A stretch of 64,000 bases of DNA from Haloarchaeobius sp. HME9146 (GCF_025399835.1 NZ_JAODVR010000001.1:1922001-1986000), one strand, 5' to 3'; counted from the first letter of the stretch, positions 1-8,456 are shown. Notes: a model not told the origin generated them from the sequence alone. Numbers and translations: made by a program.

Positions 1-165
1 CCGCCGGTCGAGCAGGACGATGTCGACCTCTTCCGAGATGGCTTCGAGCGCCTGCTGGCCGTTGTACGCCGTCTTGACGGTACACGCGTCTCTCAGCCAC
101 GCCGCGTACAGGTTGGCGAGGTCGGGTTCGTCCTCGACGATGAGTGCGACTGGACCCTCAGCCAT
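1..165 (-). CDS. Response regulator receiver domain (3' end outside window)
   Basis: This is the N-terminal 55 residues of a two-component response regulator; the rest lies beyond base 1. The start ATG is at 165. The receiver fold is clear: the acidic pocket E11-D12-E13 follows the first beta strand (VALIVEDEP), and the likely phospho-acceptor is D53 in VLLDRR. LLDRR after the third strand is typical of haloarchaeal HalX-type regulators, a receiver followed by a short helical domain; that assignment is inference because the C-terminus is not visible. It would receive phosphate from a histidine kinase in the cytoplasm. The partner kinase is not adjacent in this window. Confidence 0.8.
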   Translation of the reverse strand, partial: MAEGPVALIVEDEPDLANLYAAWLRDACTVKTAYNGQQALEAISEEVDIVLLDRR

Positions 166-213
166 CGCCCAGACCACCCACGTAGGTCTGCATGATAGGG
201 TCATTGATACTTG

Positions 214-224
214 GTGTATAAGTA
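214..224 (-). promoter_or_regulatory. Candidate TATA element for the response regulator
   Basis: On the minus strand the sequence reads ACTTATACACC, about 50 bases upstream of the ATG at 165. It sits in an AT-rich patch within otherwise GC-rich sequence. A transcript starting about 25 bases downstream would have a leader of roughly 25 bases. It is inferred from sequence pattern alone. Confidence 0.4.
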
Positions 225-314
225 GATGACGGGGGTGCAATCGGTGATAACCACACGAATCTGACCTGACAGGCAACGTGCCCGTCGTGGCGAGAAACAG
301 CCGCGGGGGCGGAC

Positions 315-2471
315 CTACGCGAGTTCGTTCTCGATGACAGCGCGGAGGGTCGCGATCTCGTCTGCGTCGTACCTGAGGTCGGTCCACGAGACGGAGAGTT
401 CGAGGGCTCCGTCGCGAATGCCCGACCCGATGTGTTCGACCGGGGCGACGCCGTCGAAGGTCTCGCGGACCGCGTCGGGTTCGGTCGTCTGGACGAGGGC
501 GCGGCCGGGCTGTTCGTGGAACAGCAGGCCGGTCTGCTCGTCACGCGGCGTGAGCCCACCGTTCTCCGGAAGCTCGACCGAGAGCCCGGCGTCGGCGTGG
601 ACCATCTCCGCCAGCGCGACGGCGAGGCCGCCGTGGCTCACGTCGTGGACCGCCTCGACGTGCTCGGCGTCGGCCACGTCCGCGAGTGCGGCGACGAAGT
701 CCGCGGGGTTCTCCGGGAGTTCCGGGAACTGGTCGCTGCCGCCAGCCTGTGCGAGGTACTCGGAGCCGCCGAGACGGAACTCGTCGCCCTCCGAGAGCGT
801 CCGGTCGCCGACGAGCAGCAGTTCACCCTCGGGGGCAGCGTGCATCGGCGGCGCGTCGTAGCCCTCCTTGGTGCCGACCATCATGAGCGTCGGCGTCGGC
901 GGGATGGGCCCGGACGGCGAGTCGTTGTAGAGGGAGACGTTCCCGCCGACCACGGGCACGGAGAGGTCGGCACACATCTCCGCGAGTCCGTCGACGATTC
1001 CCTTGAAGCCGCCGTACACGTCGGGCTTCTCCGGGTTGCCGCCGTTGAGACAGTCGACCGCGGCGAGCGGGGTCGCGCCCTTCGCCGCGATATTGGTTGC
1101 GTTCTCCAGGGCGACCGCGCGAGCCCCGTCGAAGGGTGCACACTCGGTCCACAGCGGGTCCGAGCCAGCCGACAGGGCGAGACCCTGACCGGCCTCGCGG
1201 ACCGCGACCAGCGCCGAATCGTCGCCCGGCAGCACGCTGGTCCGGTTACCGACCTCGTGGTCGTACTGGCGGTACACCCAGCGCTTGGACGCCGTGGTCG
1301 GGCTGCCGACGACTGCCTCGAACGCCTCGGGCAGGTCGACGTCGGGCAGGTCGGTCTCGGGGACCGGCGGCTCCTCGTGGGGCAGGTCGTTCATCGGCGC
1401 ACCGTCGCCGAGGTACTCGGCATCGACCGAGACGACCTCCTCGCCGTCGAAGGTGCAGACGTAGTCGCCGTCGGTCACCTCGCCGATGACCGAGCAGCCG
1501 AGGTCGAACCGTTCTGCGACCTCGCGCACGCGCTCGACGTTCTCTTCCGTGACCTCGTACACCATCCGCTCCTGGGACTCCGCCAGGAGGATCTCCAGCG
1601 CGTTCATGTTCGGCTCGCGCTGGTGGACGCGTTCGAGCTCGATTCGTGCCCCGAGCCCGCCCTTGGCGACGAGTTCGCTGGAGGCACCGCCGAGGCCGGC
1701 CGCGCCGAGGTCGCGAGCCGATTCGACGAGATGCTCCTCGACGAGGACCTCGTTGGCCTCGATGAGCAGTTTCTCGGTGTAGGGGTCACCGACCTGGACC
1801 GCAGGGCGGTCCTCGGTCTCGGCGTCCTCGCTCAGGTCCTCGCTCGCGAAGGAGGCACCTCCGAGGCCGTCGCGACCCGTCCCGTTCCCGACGAGGACGA
1901 GTTTGTTGCCCGGCTCCTGTGCCTCGGCCGTGATGAGGCGGTCCGCGTCGAGCAGGCCGACGCAGGCCACGTTCACCAGCGGGTTGCCCTCGTAGTCGGG
2001 GTGGAAGTCGACGCTTCCGCCCACCGTCGGGACCCCGATACAGTTCCCGTAGTGACTGATGCCCTCGACGACGCCCTCGAACAGGTAGCGCGAGTGCTCG
2101 CGGTCGAAGTCGCCGAAGTACAGCGAGTCGGTCAGTGCGATGGGGTACGCGCCCATCGACAGCGTGTCGCGGACGATGCCGCCGACGCCGGTCGCCGCGC
2201 CGTCGAACGGGTCGACGTAGGAGGGGTGGTTGTGGGACTCGATACCCATCGTGATGTACGTCGAGTCGTCCAGTGCGACGACGGCAGCGTCGTCGCCCGG
2301 CCCGACGACGACCTGGTCGCCCTCGCTCTCGAAGGCGGACAGCAGTGGTCGAGAGGACCGGTACGCGCAGTGCTCACTCCAGAGGTTCTCGAAGAGCGTG
2401 GCCTCCGCCGGTGTCAGGGCACGCCCGAGTTCGTCCTCGATGAGTTCGCGGTCGGAATCGGCGAGGCTCAT
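315..2471 (-). CDS. purL: Phosphoribosylformylglycinamidine synthase subunit PurL
   Basis: PurL is the ATP-dependent synthetase subunit of FGAM synthase, the fourth step of de novo purine synthesis. It works with PurQ (glutaminase) and PurS, which are not in this window. The 718-residue length fits the short (PurQLS-type) enzyme of archaea and Gram-positives. The [10 protein letters not shown] signature is at residues 31-40, followed by the GPGDDAAVV nucleotide-binding stretch near 57-65 and the SHNHPS / GAATGVGGI region near 80-100. A second PurM-like half follows, with GDDSA near residue 420 and a [10 protein letters not shown] motif. The ATG at 2471 gives a natural N-terminus. The gene stands alone; both flanks are divergent or intergenic. 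Confidence 0.97.
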   Translation of the reverse strand: MSLADSDRELIEDELGRALTPAEATLFENLWSEHCAYRSSRPLLSAFESEGDQVVVGPGDDAAVVALDDSTYITMGIESHNHPSYVDPFDGAATGVGGIVRDTLSMGAYPIALTDSLYFGDFDREHSRYLFEGVVEGISHYGNCIGVPTVGGSVDFHPDYEGNPLVNVACVGLLDADRLITAEAQEPGNKLVLVGNGTGRDGLGGASFASEDLSEDAETEDRPAVQVGDPYTEKLLIEANEVLVEEHLVESARDLGAAGLGGASSELVAKGGLGARIELERVHQREPNMNALEILLAESQERMVYEVTEENVERVREVAERFDLGCSVIGEVTDGDYVCTFDGEEVVSVDAEYLGDGAPMNDLPHEEPPVPETDLPDVDLPEAFEAVVGSPTTASKRWVYRQYDHEVGNRTSVLPGDDSALVAVREAGQGLALSAGSDPLWTECAPFDGARAVALENATNIAAKGATPLAAVDCLNGGNPEKPDVYGGFKGIVDGLAEMCADLSVPVVGGNVSLYNDSPSGPIPPTPTLMMVGTKEGYDAPPMHAAPEGELLLVGDRTLSEGDEFRLGGSEYLAQAGGSDQFPELPENPADFVAALADVADAEHVEAVHDVSHGGLAVALAEMVHADAGLSVELPENGGLTPRDEQTGLLFHEQPGRALVQTTEPDAVRETFDGVAPVEHIGSGIRDGALELSVSWTDLRYDADEIATLRAVIENELA

Positions 2472-2735
2472 TCATCCTCATGTCGATACCCACCCGACTA
2501 ATGCGTTTCCATGTGCACGTTTGTGGATACTCTCGGGTGGTGCCGTCTCGCCGTGGCTTTCGTCCGTCACCCTCGACGGTCGTCGTGGCTCTCGCGCGTA
2601 TGACACCCGCCGAAGCGTCGCGACGAACGTTCCCAGCTACGGAGAATGACACATCGAATCACGCGGGTTGGTAGCATGGTCTCTGTCTCAGTAGGTCGAC
2701 GCTATCTATTGATTATTGCCAAATTTGGGCTCCGT

Positions 2736-2759
2736 TTCTCAGTTCTGTAGAACCGAGAA
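2736..2759. promoter_or_regulatory. Palindromic operator candidate upstream of doxX
   Basis: TTCTC-a-GTTCT / gt / AGAAC-c-GAGAA is an inverted repeat with two 11-base arms, one mismatch per arm and a 2-base centre. It ends ten bases before the TATA-like box of the downstream gene. Position and symmetry fit a dimeric transcription factor site. The factor is unknown. Confidence 0.5.
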
Positions 2760-2769
2760 TTACGCTCTC

Positions 2770-2777
2770 TTTATATG
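2770..2777 (+). promoter_or_regulatory. TATA element for doxX
   Basis: TTTATATG lies about 45 bases ahead of the ATG at 2819 and directly behind the palindrome at 2736-2759. It is one of the clearest TATA-like boxes in the window. Confidence 0.55.
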
Positions 2778-2818
2778 TTGTCATCGGTCGTCTCTTGAGA
2801 TGTAAGAGGACGATTACG

Positions 2819-3391
2819 ATGGCAACCAACGATTACACGACCGGAAGCAACACCTTCGAGAGCAAACTGGGCGGCATCACCGTCACGGGGAAGGCGCACA
2901 GCCTGAGCGCGTGGTTCGTGCTCTCGCTGCGCCTCATGATGGGGTATGCGTTCCTGCACGCTGGCTGGGATAAAGTCTTCGCCGCTGAAGGGTTCAACTC
3001 GAGCGGCTACCTCGTGCACGCTGCTGGGGCGAACGGGAACCCGCTGCAGGGGATGTTCCTGTGGATGGGCCAGACTGCCTGGTTCGTCGAGTTCGCGAAC
3101 ATCGCCGTGCCGTGGGGTGAGCTGTTCATCGGTCTTGGACTGCTCGTCGGCGCGATGGTCCGCCTCGCAGCGTTCTTCGGAGCGCTCATGATGGCGATGT
3201 TCTACTTCGGGAACTGGAGCATCGAACACGGCATCATCAACGGCGACTTCGCGTACATGCTCGTGTTCCTGGCCGTCGCCGCCTTCGGTGCAGGGCGCAT
3301 CCTCGGCCTGGACACCCTCATCGAGAACTACGAGATCGGTGGCGAGAAACTCATCGAGAAGTACCCCCGCCTCGACTACATCCTCGGCTGA
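2819..3391 (+). CDS. DoxX family membrane protein
   Basis: This 190-residue integral membrane protein has the DoxX layout. A soluble N-terminus of about 30 residues leads into a helix with RLMMGYAFLHAGWDKV (roughly residues 37-54). Further helices lie near 95-118 (ending GLLVGAMVRLAAFFG), 120-135 and 147-165. The R..MG..FL..G..K pattern at the start of the first helix is the family hallmark. DoxX proteins are linked to quinol-related electron transfer (DoxD of Acidianus thiosulfate:quinone oxidoreductase) and redox stress, but the role of haloarchaeal members is not established. The ATG at 2819 is preferred over an in-frame ATG eight codons earlier, which would add an unlikely basic leader. 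The upstream palindrome suggests regulated expression. Confidence 0.85.
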   Translation: MATNDYTTGSNTFESKLGGITVTGKAHSLSAWFVLSLRLMMGYAFLHAGWDKVFAAEGFNSSGYLVHAAGANGNPLQGMFLWMGQTAWFVEFANIAVPWGELFIGLGLLVGAMVRLAAFFGALMMAMFYFGNWSIEHGIINGDFAYMLVFLAVAAFGAGRILGLDTLIENYEIGGEKLIEKYPRLDYILG

Positions 3392-3407
3392 AACCAGGGG
3401 AAGCGGT

Positions 3408-3443
3408 TCTCCTGTCTTTTCCTGTCGTCTGTTTCCTGTTCTG
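3408..3443 (+). terminator. Pyrimidine-rich probable terminator after doxX
   Basis: Within 60 bases of the doxX stop the coding strand becomes a run of T-rich clusters (tctttt, gtcgtctgttt, cctgttct). Archaeal polymerase terminates on such T tracts without needing a hairpin. Pattern-based only. Confidence 0.35.
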
Positions 3444-3533
3444 ACACTCGCTGTTCGGGCGTTACTGTGCCCGGATGTCCCGAGAAGCGAGGATACCGAG
3501 TTGCTTTTGACCCACCCACCATTACCACCACCC

Positions 3534-4220
3534 GTGCTATCGGTCGAGTTGCACTGCCACTCTGCGCTCTCGTACGACGGTCACGACCCTGTAGACCTGC
3601 TCTTGCAGCAGGCCGCAGCGGTCGGCCTCGACGCACTGGCAGTGACCGACCACGACGAGATCGACGCGAGCCTGGAGGCTGTTCGGAAGGCCCCGGAGTA
3701 CGGGCTCATCGGGATTCCCGGGATGGAGGTGACGACTGGCGCAGGGCACGTACTCGCCCTGGGTGTCGAGGAGAAGGTGCCGATGGGCATGCCCTTCGAC
3801 GAGTCGCTCGACTACATCCGTGAGCGAGGGGGCATCGCGGTGGTCCCCCATCCGTTCCAGGAGTCACGGAGTGGGGTCATGGAGAACATCACTCGCGAGG
3901 AGCTGGCGACCGCCGACGCCATCGAGGTGTACAACTCGCGGTTGCTGACCGGCCGGTCGAACCGGCAGGCGAAACGATTCGCCGAGGATTACGGGCTCCC
4001 GATGACGGCCGGGAGCGACGCCCACATCAGCGAGATGGTGGGCCAGGCGGTGACCCGGGTGGGCGCGAACGAGGAGAGTTCTGACGCCATCCTCGAGGCG
4101 ATTCGTGACGGGCGCACGTCCGTCGAAGGCAAGCGGACGCCGTGGCGCATCAGCTTCCAGCAGGCGGCAAGCGGCGCGAAACGGCGCGTGAAGAACCGGC
4201 TGCAGGAGTTCCTCCTGTGA
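3534..4220 (+). CDS. PHP-domain metal-dependent phosphohydrolase
   Basis: This 228-residue PHP (polymerase and histidinol phosphatase) domain protein starts at GTG 3534. Metal-site motifs are visible in order: ELHCHSALSYDG at the N-terminus (motif I, HxH), TDHDEID near residue 40, the GMEVTT segment, VVPHPF near residue 105 and AGSDAH near 160. Members of this single-domain family hydrolyse phosphate esters or nucleotides such as 3',5'-bisphosphates; the substrate here is unknown. The stop overlaps the GTG start of the next gene (GTGA), so the two are probably translated together. A second, clearly related PHP protein lies at 61896-62660. No regulatory site was seen. Confidence 0.88.
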   Translation: MLSVELHCHSALSYDGHDPVDLLLQQAAAVGLDALAVTDHDEIDASLEAVRKAPEYGLIGIPGMEVTTGAGHVLALGVEEKVPMGMPFDESLDYIRERGGIAVVPHPFQESRSGVMENITREELATADAIEVYNSRLLTGRSNRQAKRFAEDYGLPMTAGSDAHISEMVGQAVTRVGANEESSDAILEAIRDGRTSVEGKRTPWRISFQQAASGAKRRVKNRLQEFLL

Positions 4221-5296
4221 CGCTCCAGGGGGCGGACCCCACGGTCGTCCGCCGCGCCATCGAGACTCGTGACCCACTCCCCGGGACCGCCGGGTTCGCC
4301 GGTGCCGTCGACGGCGAGTTCGTACGGGACGTGCTCGGGCGGTATCCGCTGTTCTCCGATTCCGAGACGGATGACTTGGCGTTCGACCCGGGCGAACTGG
4401 CCTCGCCAGAGCGGGTCGAGCCAGGGGTCCATGTGACAGCAGACGGCGAGCAACGGCGGTGGACGCTCCCTACTCCTGCTCCGGTGACAGACAGACGTAC
4501 AGCCGTCGCCGGGGTCCGGGATGCGGTTGCAGAGAGTGCCGAGACACTCCCGGACGACGGTCGGACGGCGGTCGCCTTCTCCGGTGGTGTCGACTCCGCG
4601 TTGGTCGCCACACTGGTCGACGGACCGTGTTACGTGGTTGGCTTCCCGGAGAGCCACGACGTGACCCAGGCGCGACGCGCCGCGGCTGCGATGGACGTCG
4701 ACCTGACCGTCGTCGAGGTGACGCCCGAGCGGCTGGAAGCGGCAGTTCCGACCGTCGCCCGGGCGATCGGCCGGACGAACGCGATGGACGTCGGCATCGC
4801 CCTGCCGCTGTATCTGGTCGCCGAGCGCGTCGCTGCCGACGGGTTCGACCGACTGGCGGTCGGGCAGGGCGCGGACGAACTGTTCGGCGGGTACGCGAAG
4901 GTCGCCAGGGCACCGGACGACCCACGGGTCGACGCGACGACCGTCCGTGGGGCGGCCCGCGAGATGATGGGAACGCTGCCGACCCAGCTCGAACGCGACG
5001 TGCTCGGGCTGCGAGCCGCGGGCGTCGAACCGGTCGCACCGCTGTTGCACGACTCGGTGGTGTCGGCCGCGCTCGCCCTGCCTGGTGAGTTGCTCGTCGA
5101 CGACCGGGGCGAGCGCAAGAAGGCGCTTCGGCTGGCGGCGCGGGAATGGCTTCCGGATACGGTCGCGTTCCAGGAGAAGAAGGCCGTGCAGTACGGGAGC
5201 CTCGTGGCGCGAGAACTCGACCGGCTCGCCAGACAGGCCGGGTTCAAGCGCCGGATGGACGACCACGTGACGAAGTACGTCGAATCGCGGGTGTGA
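4217..5296 (+). CDS. Asparagine synthase-like ATP-pyrophosphatase domain protein lacking the glutaminase domain
   Basis: This 359-residue protein matches the C-terminal synthetase half of AsnB. The PP-loop FSGGVDSALVA is near residue 122. A second conserved stretch, VGQGADELFGGYAKV near 218, corresponds to the aspartate/ATP site of asparagine synthetase. Near the end, EWLPDTVAFQEKKAVQYG matches the K-A-QYG tail of the family. The N-terminal class II glutaminase with its Cys2 nucleophile is absent; the first 100 residues are instead a divergent region. It may use free ammonia or amidate or ligate another substrate, so asparagine synthesis is not proved. GTG at 4217 overlaps the PHP stop. Confidence 0.82.
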   Translation: MTLQGADPTVVRRAIETRDPLPGTAGFAGAVDGEFVRDVLGRYPLFSDSETDDLAFDPGELASPERVEPGVHVTADGEQRRWTLPTPAPVTDRRTAVAGVRDAVAESAETLPDDGRTAVAFSGGVDSALVATLVDGPCYVVGFPESHDVTQARRAAAAMDVDLTVVEVTPERLEAAVPTVARAIGRTNAMDVGIALPLYLVAERVAADGFDRLAVGQGADELFGGYAKVARAPDDPRVDATTVRGAAREMMGTLPTQLERDVLGLRAAGVEPVAPLLHDSVVSAALALPGELLVDDRGERKKALRLAAREWLPDTVAFQEKKAVQYGSLVARELDRLARQAGFKRRMDDHVTKYVESRV

Positions 5297-5441
5297 GGGC
5301 GAGACGGGGACGAGCACGGGTGTGCCCGAGTTTCACGTCGAAATCACGTTACGTCGAGCAACTCGGTGGTGTACGAGTTACGACCCGCCAGCGCGGCGTT
5401 TTGCTCGCTCGACGGCTACGTTTACGTAGAGAGGAGAAACC

Positions 5442-5885
5442 ATGCTAGCAGCCCACCAGAAACTGACCCGTCGGCTACTGCTCCGGGCGCTCGGGGTCGG
5501 ACTCGCCGGGAGTTCGGTCGGTGTCGGCACCGTCGCCGCACAGGACGACCCGACGTGGCCGTACCCCGGTAGGGGCCGGGATTCGGACGACGAAACGCCG
5601 ATTCGGTACCCGTATCCGACCGGTGGTGAGTACCCGATTCCGTACCCCCGGCCGCGGCCGTCGCCACGGCCCGACCCGTCTCCGTGGCCCGGCAGGCCGG
5701 TAGAGTACCCGTTCCCCCGGCCGGAGAGACCCGTCTGGGGACGGAAGAAGTACGGCTGGAAGTACTACCGGTGCCTCGACGCGAATCGGGGCAAGCACAT
5801 GCACCGCCGGCGGGGACGCGGCAGGTACCCCTGGGATTACCTGTCACATACCCACGAACCCGGGTGCGAGAAACACACCCACTGA
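5442..5885 (+). CDS. Secreted proline-rich hypothetical protein with Tat-like signal
   Basis: I do not recognise this 147-residue protein. Residues 1-33 form a signal peptide with a twin-arginine-like start (LTRRLLLRALG), a hydrophobic core and an AQ/D-type cleavage site after VAAQ. The middle (about 35-95) is dominated by PYP, PRP and PWP repeats. The C-terminal 50 residues are rich in Lys, Arg, His and Tyr with two cysteines and end in HTHEPGCEKHTH, a possible metal-binding tail. Its basic, aromatic composition is unusual for a halophile. A purine-rich stretch, GAGAGGAG, lies about 10 bases ahead of the ATG and could be a ribosome binding site. It is monocistronic. Confidence 0.6.
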   Translation: MLAAHQKLTRRLLLRALGVGLAGSSVGVGTVAAQDDPTWPYPGRGRDSDDETPIRYPYPTGGEYPIPYPRPRPSPRPDPSPWPGRPVEYPFPRPERPVWGRKKYGWKYYRCLDANRGKHMHRRRGRGRYPWDYLSHTHEPGCEKHTH

Positions 5886-5965
5886 GGCAGGGTCCGGAGA
5901 TAGGATGCGGAGGTGGTCCTCGCATCCCTCACAGTGCACCCCCTGTATGCCCTTCTGTACCAGGT

Positions 5966-6088
5966 TCAGGTCCACTGGTCGAGACAGTCCGCAGAGCAGA
6001 ACGCGAGTTCGACTGTCTGCCTGTCGTCCGCGTGCGCTTTCAGCGTGAATGCAGCCGGTGCGTCGGTCGAACAGTTATCACACCGCAT
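5966..6088 (-). CDS. 40-residue CxxC zinc-finger mini-protein
   Basis: This small minus-strand gene encodes 40 residues starting at ATG 6088. It has two cysteine pairs, CDNC at residues 3-6 and CSADC at 31-35, separated by a stretch that reads as two beta strands (AAFTLKA and TVELAF), and ends with CLDQWT. This layout, with a C-terminal FCSxxCxxxW motif, matches the small treble-clef or zinc-ribbon proteins common in haloarchaea. They are of unknown or regulatory function. The frame is convincing because the cysteine pairs and the tryptophan after them are retained in so short a sequence. The plus strand at this place offers only shadow frames. Confidence 0.65.
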   Translation of the reverse strand: MRCDNCSTDAPAAFTLKAHADDRQTVELAFCSADCLDQWT

Positions 6089-6161
6089 GGTTATTGGTTG
6101 GATAGACGACTAGTAAGCTGAACCGGCTATGTGCCTAGGTAACACAGCCTTCGGAGGTTGG

Positions 6162-6674
6162 TCAAGGTTCGGTTTGGCGTTCCCCGACCGTCTCGATGGC
6201 TCGCTGGCCAATCTCGACCACGTCGGGTTCCAGCCAGTCGGACGCCTCGTGGAGTCGCGCCGGCGTGAACCACTCCCAGGCGTCGACAGCGGTCTCGCCG
6301 GGTGCCGGGTCGAGCTCTCGTGACGGGGCCGCGCCGTAGTAGATGTGGTCGACGTGCTGGTGGCCGACCTGCCCGTCACAGACGTTGATATCTTCGAGGA
6401 GCAGGTGCTGTGGGCGGGGAATCGACCGGACGGTGTCGGATTCGATGTCGCCCTCGGGGGCCACGAGGTCCACGTCGAGCCCGGTCTCTTCGCGGGTCTC
6501 TCGCAGCGCGGCCTCGTGGGGCGTCTCGGCCCGGTCGACGTGGCCACCCGGCGGGAGCCACATATCGAGTTTCTCGTGTTCGTGGAGCAGCGTCGCGCCG
6601 TCGTGGACCACGTAGACGGTCGCGACGAAGTGGCGGGTCGTCTCCATGGCGGAACGGTCCGACCGGGTGGACAT
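6162..6674 (-). CDS. Nudix hydrolase
   Basis: This 170-residue protein has a complete Nudix box, G44-x5-E50-x7-R58-E-x2-EE-x-G65, following the WLPPGGHVD strand. Nudix enzymes cleave nucleoside diphosphates linked to another moiety, often as housecleaning of oxidised or excess nucleotides; the substrate cannot be predicted here. The ATG at 6674 is used. An internal ATG ten codons later (METTRHFV) is an equally good start and would remove a polar leader. It is transcribed away from the divergent membrane-protein gene at 6746, with about 70 bases between them for both promoters. Confidence 0.9.
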   Translation of the reverse strand: MSTRSDRSAMETTRHFVATVYVVHDGATLLHEHEKLDMWLPPGGHVDRAETPHEAALRETREETGLDVDLVAPEGDIESDTVRSIPRPQHLLLEDINVCDGQVGHQHVDHIYYGAAPSRELDPAPGETAVDAWEWFTPARLHEASDWLEPDVVEIGQRAIETVGERQTEP

Positions 6675-6745
6675 GTAGGCGTCGGTCCCGGGTCCCGGTG
6701 TCCCGTGACGGAACGCCTTTATCGCCGTAGCCCGGCGATTCGAAC

Positions 6746-7195
6746 GTGCGATTTCGGTACCTCTACGCGGTCGGGGCGGCAGTCCTCCTCCTCGGTGTGG
6801 TCATCGTCGGGGTCGGGCTGACGACGCCCGAGGAGTGCGACGTGGACTACGCTATCGACGTCAACCGGAGCGTCGCCGACGACCGGCCCGTCGTCGAAGC
6901 CGGGAACCTGTCCGGGCCGGTCCAGCAGGCAGTCCGGACGGTCGTCGAAGAGAACCGGACCGCGTTCGTCGAACCCGAGCAGTACCGGGAGGAGCTGGCG
7001 AACCGAACCGTGCAGTACGAGGGCGAACTGTACCCCATCGACGGAACGCCGGTCGAGAACTGCGCCGGGGGGCGCGACGACCTGTTCATCCTCGTGGGGT
7101 TCTGGGTCGCGGTGTTCGGGACGGTAGTGCTGTCGCTGGTCGGGTTGTACGATTACGGAAAAGACCGGCTCCGGACTGACGCCGACTACCGGTGA
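6746..7195 (+). CDS. Two-pass membrane protein of unknown function
   Basis: This 149-residue protein starts at GTG 6746. A hydrophobic helix at about residues 7-27 (LYAVGAAVLLLGVVIVGVGL) is followed by an extracytoplasmic acidic domain of about 80 residues with two cysteines (near 32 and 102). A second helix, ILVGFWVAVFGTVVLSLVGL, precedes a short charged tail. The two cysteines in the outer loop could form a disulfide. The layout recurs in haloarchaeal genomes but I know of no function. A T-rich patch (CCTTTATCG, 6717-6725), 20-odd bases ahead of the GTG, could serve as its TATA box, giving a leaderless mRNA. It converges on tfb with only 16 bases between the stops. Confidence 0.7.
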   Translation: MRFRYLYAVGAAVLLLGVVIVGVGLTTPEECDVDYAIDVNRSVADDRPVVEAGNLSGPVQQAVRTVVEENRTAFVEPEQYREELANRTVQYEGELYPIDGTPVENCAGGRDDLFILVGFWVAVFGTVVLSLVGLYDYGKDRLRTDADYR

Positions 7196-7211
7196 CAACC
7201 GTCCGTTCGAG

Positions 7212-8183
7212 TTAGACGGGCTGTTCGGCCTCGAGCAGTTCGTGGTACCGGTTGCGGATGGTGACCTCGGAGATGTTCGCCACGTCGCTGACCTCGTTCT
7301 GTGTGACCTTCTCGTTGGCCAGCAGCGAGGCCGCGTACACTGCGGCGGCGGCGAGCCCGACGGGTGACTTGCCCGAGTGCAGCCCCTGCTGTTTCGCCGT
7401 CTCGAGGAGCTGGCGGGCCCGCCGCTCAGCCTCGTCGGAGATACCGAGTTCGCTGGCGAAGCGCGGTACGTAGCTCACGGGGTCTGCGGGCTGTATCTCC
7501 AGGTTGAGCTCGCGAACGACGTAGCGGTAGGTCCGGGCGATCTCGTCGCGTTCGACGCGGGAGACGTTGGTCACCTCGTCGAGCGAGCGCGGGGTGCCGG
7601 CCTGGCGGGCGGCCGCGTACAGCGAAGCCGTGGAGACGCCCTCGATGGAGCGGCCGGGGAGGAGGTCCTCGGCGAGGGCGCGACGGTAGATGACCGAGGC
7701 GGTCTCGCGGACGTTCTTCGGAAGGCCCAGCGCACTGGCCATGCGGTCGATCTCGCCGAGGGCCTGCTTCAGGTTGCGTTCCTTGGAATCACGGGTTCGG
7801 AACCGCTCGTTCCAGGTGCGAAGCCGCTGCATCTTCTGGCGCTGGCTGGAGCTGAGCTGGCGGCCGTAAGCGTCCTTGTTCTGCCAGCCGATGTTGGTCG
7901 AGAGGCCCTGGTCGTGCATCATGTTGGTCGTCGGGGCACCGACCCGGGACTTCTCGTCTTTCTCCTTCGAATCGAATGCCCGCCACTCCGGGCCGCGGTC
8001 GACGTTGTCCTCTTCGACGACCAGCCCGCAGTCGGTACAGACGGTCTCGCCGTGTTCACTGTCGGCGACGAGGTTCCCGCTGCACTCCGGGCAGACCGTT
8101 CCGGTCTCCTCCGTCTCTGTCGTCTCTGTTCGGCTCGCTCGGCTCTCGTCTGTCTGTTGGCGTCGGATACTCGTGTCAGTCAT
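7212..8183 (-). CDS. tfb: Transcription initiation factor IIB (TFB)
   Basis: TFB bridges TBP at the TATA box and RNA polymerase during archaeal initiation. This 323-residue copy has an N-terminal zinc ribbon (C31, C34, C49, C52 in CPEC and CTDC), a B-reader/linker with RGPEWRAF, and two cyclin repeats (about 130-220 and 225-318). The cyclin repeats include the conserved LPKNVRETASVIYRRA and KSPVGLAAAAVYAAS. The C-terminal helix-turn-helix that contacts the BRE is present (TQNEVSDVANISEVTIRNRY). Haloarchaea usually carry several tfb paralogs, so a number suffix cannot be assigned. The 20-odd N-terminal residues rich in Thr, Glu and Arg are variable among paralogs. Upstream, CTTAAG around 8250 may be its TATA element. 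Confidence 0.96.
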   Translation of the reverse strand: MTDTSIRRQQTDESRASRTETTETEETGTVCPECSGNLVADSEHGETVCTDCGLVVEEDNVDRGPEWRAFDSKEKDEKSRVGAPTTNMMHDQGLSTNIGWQNKDAYGRQLSSSQRQKMQRLRTWNERFRTRDSKERNLKQALGEIDRMASALGLPKNVRETASVIYRRALAEDLLPGRSIEGVSTASLYAAARQAGTPRSLDEVTNVSRVERDEIARTYRYVVRELNLEIQPADPVSYVPRFASELGISDEAERRARQLLETAKQQGLHSGKSPVGLAAAAVYAASLLANEKVTQNEVSDVANISEVTIRNRYHELLEAEQPV

Positions 8184-8456
8184 GGTGGGGGATGTCAGCG
8201 AATGGGGTCGAGAACGGGCGCTTGTAATATCTGTTGTGTGCTCGGCGACTTAAGTTCTTGGGCCAAAACAGTTAGGGGAAATGCACTATTTTTCTGCGAA
8301 TTAGAAACCAAGATTCGCGAAAGCGGTAACCACGGGGGGATTTCATGGAATGGGGAACTGGTTGTTTGTTCTTTCCGGGGTCGCTCGTGGCGGCCGAACC
8401 GTCGTCTCCGCCCCCGTATCGAAACCCTTACTCGGGCGAACCCAGTCTGGTCGACC

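Larger units (their letters stand above)
2472..2818. other. Intergenic region between purL and the DoxX gene
   Basis: This 347-base gap between two divergent genes holds no convincing coding frame; the short open frames in it have arginine-rich, shadow-like composition. From about 2690 the sequence turns AT-rich and carries a 24-base imperfect palindrome and a TATA-like element, both listed separately. The purL promoter must lie in the first 100 bases, but I see no strong TATA box there. Confidence 0.6.

Noticed and set aside
432..2501. A very long open frame (689 codons) on the plus strand across purL
   Set aside because: It is a GC-rich shadow: its protein is rich in Arg, Val, Gly and Asp with no domain, while the minus strand encodes clear PurL.
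2374..2652. Small gene upstream of purL
   Set aside because: Arg-rich shadow frame overlapping the start of purL, with no homolog recognised and no ribosome binding or promoter signal.
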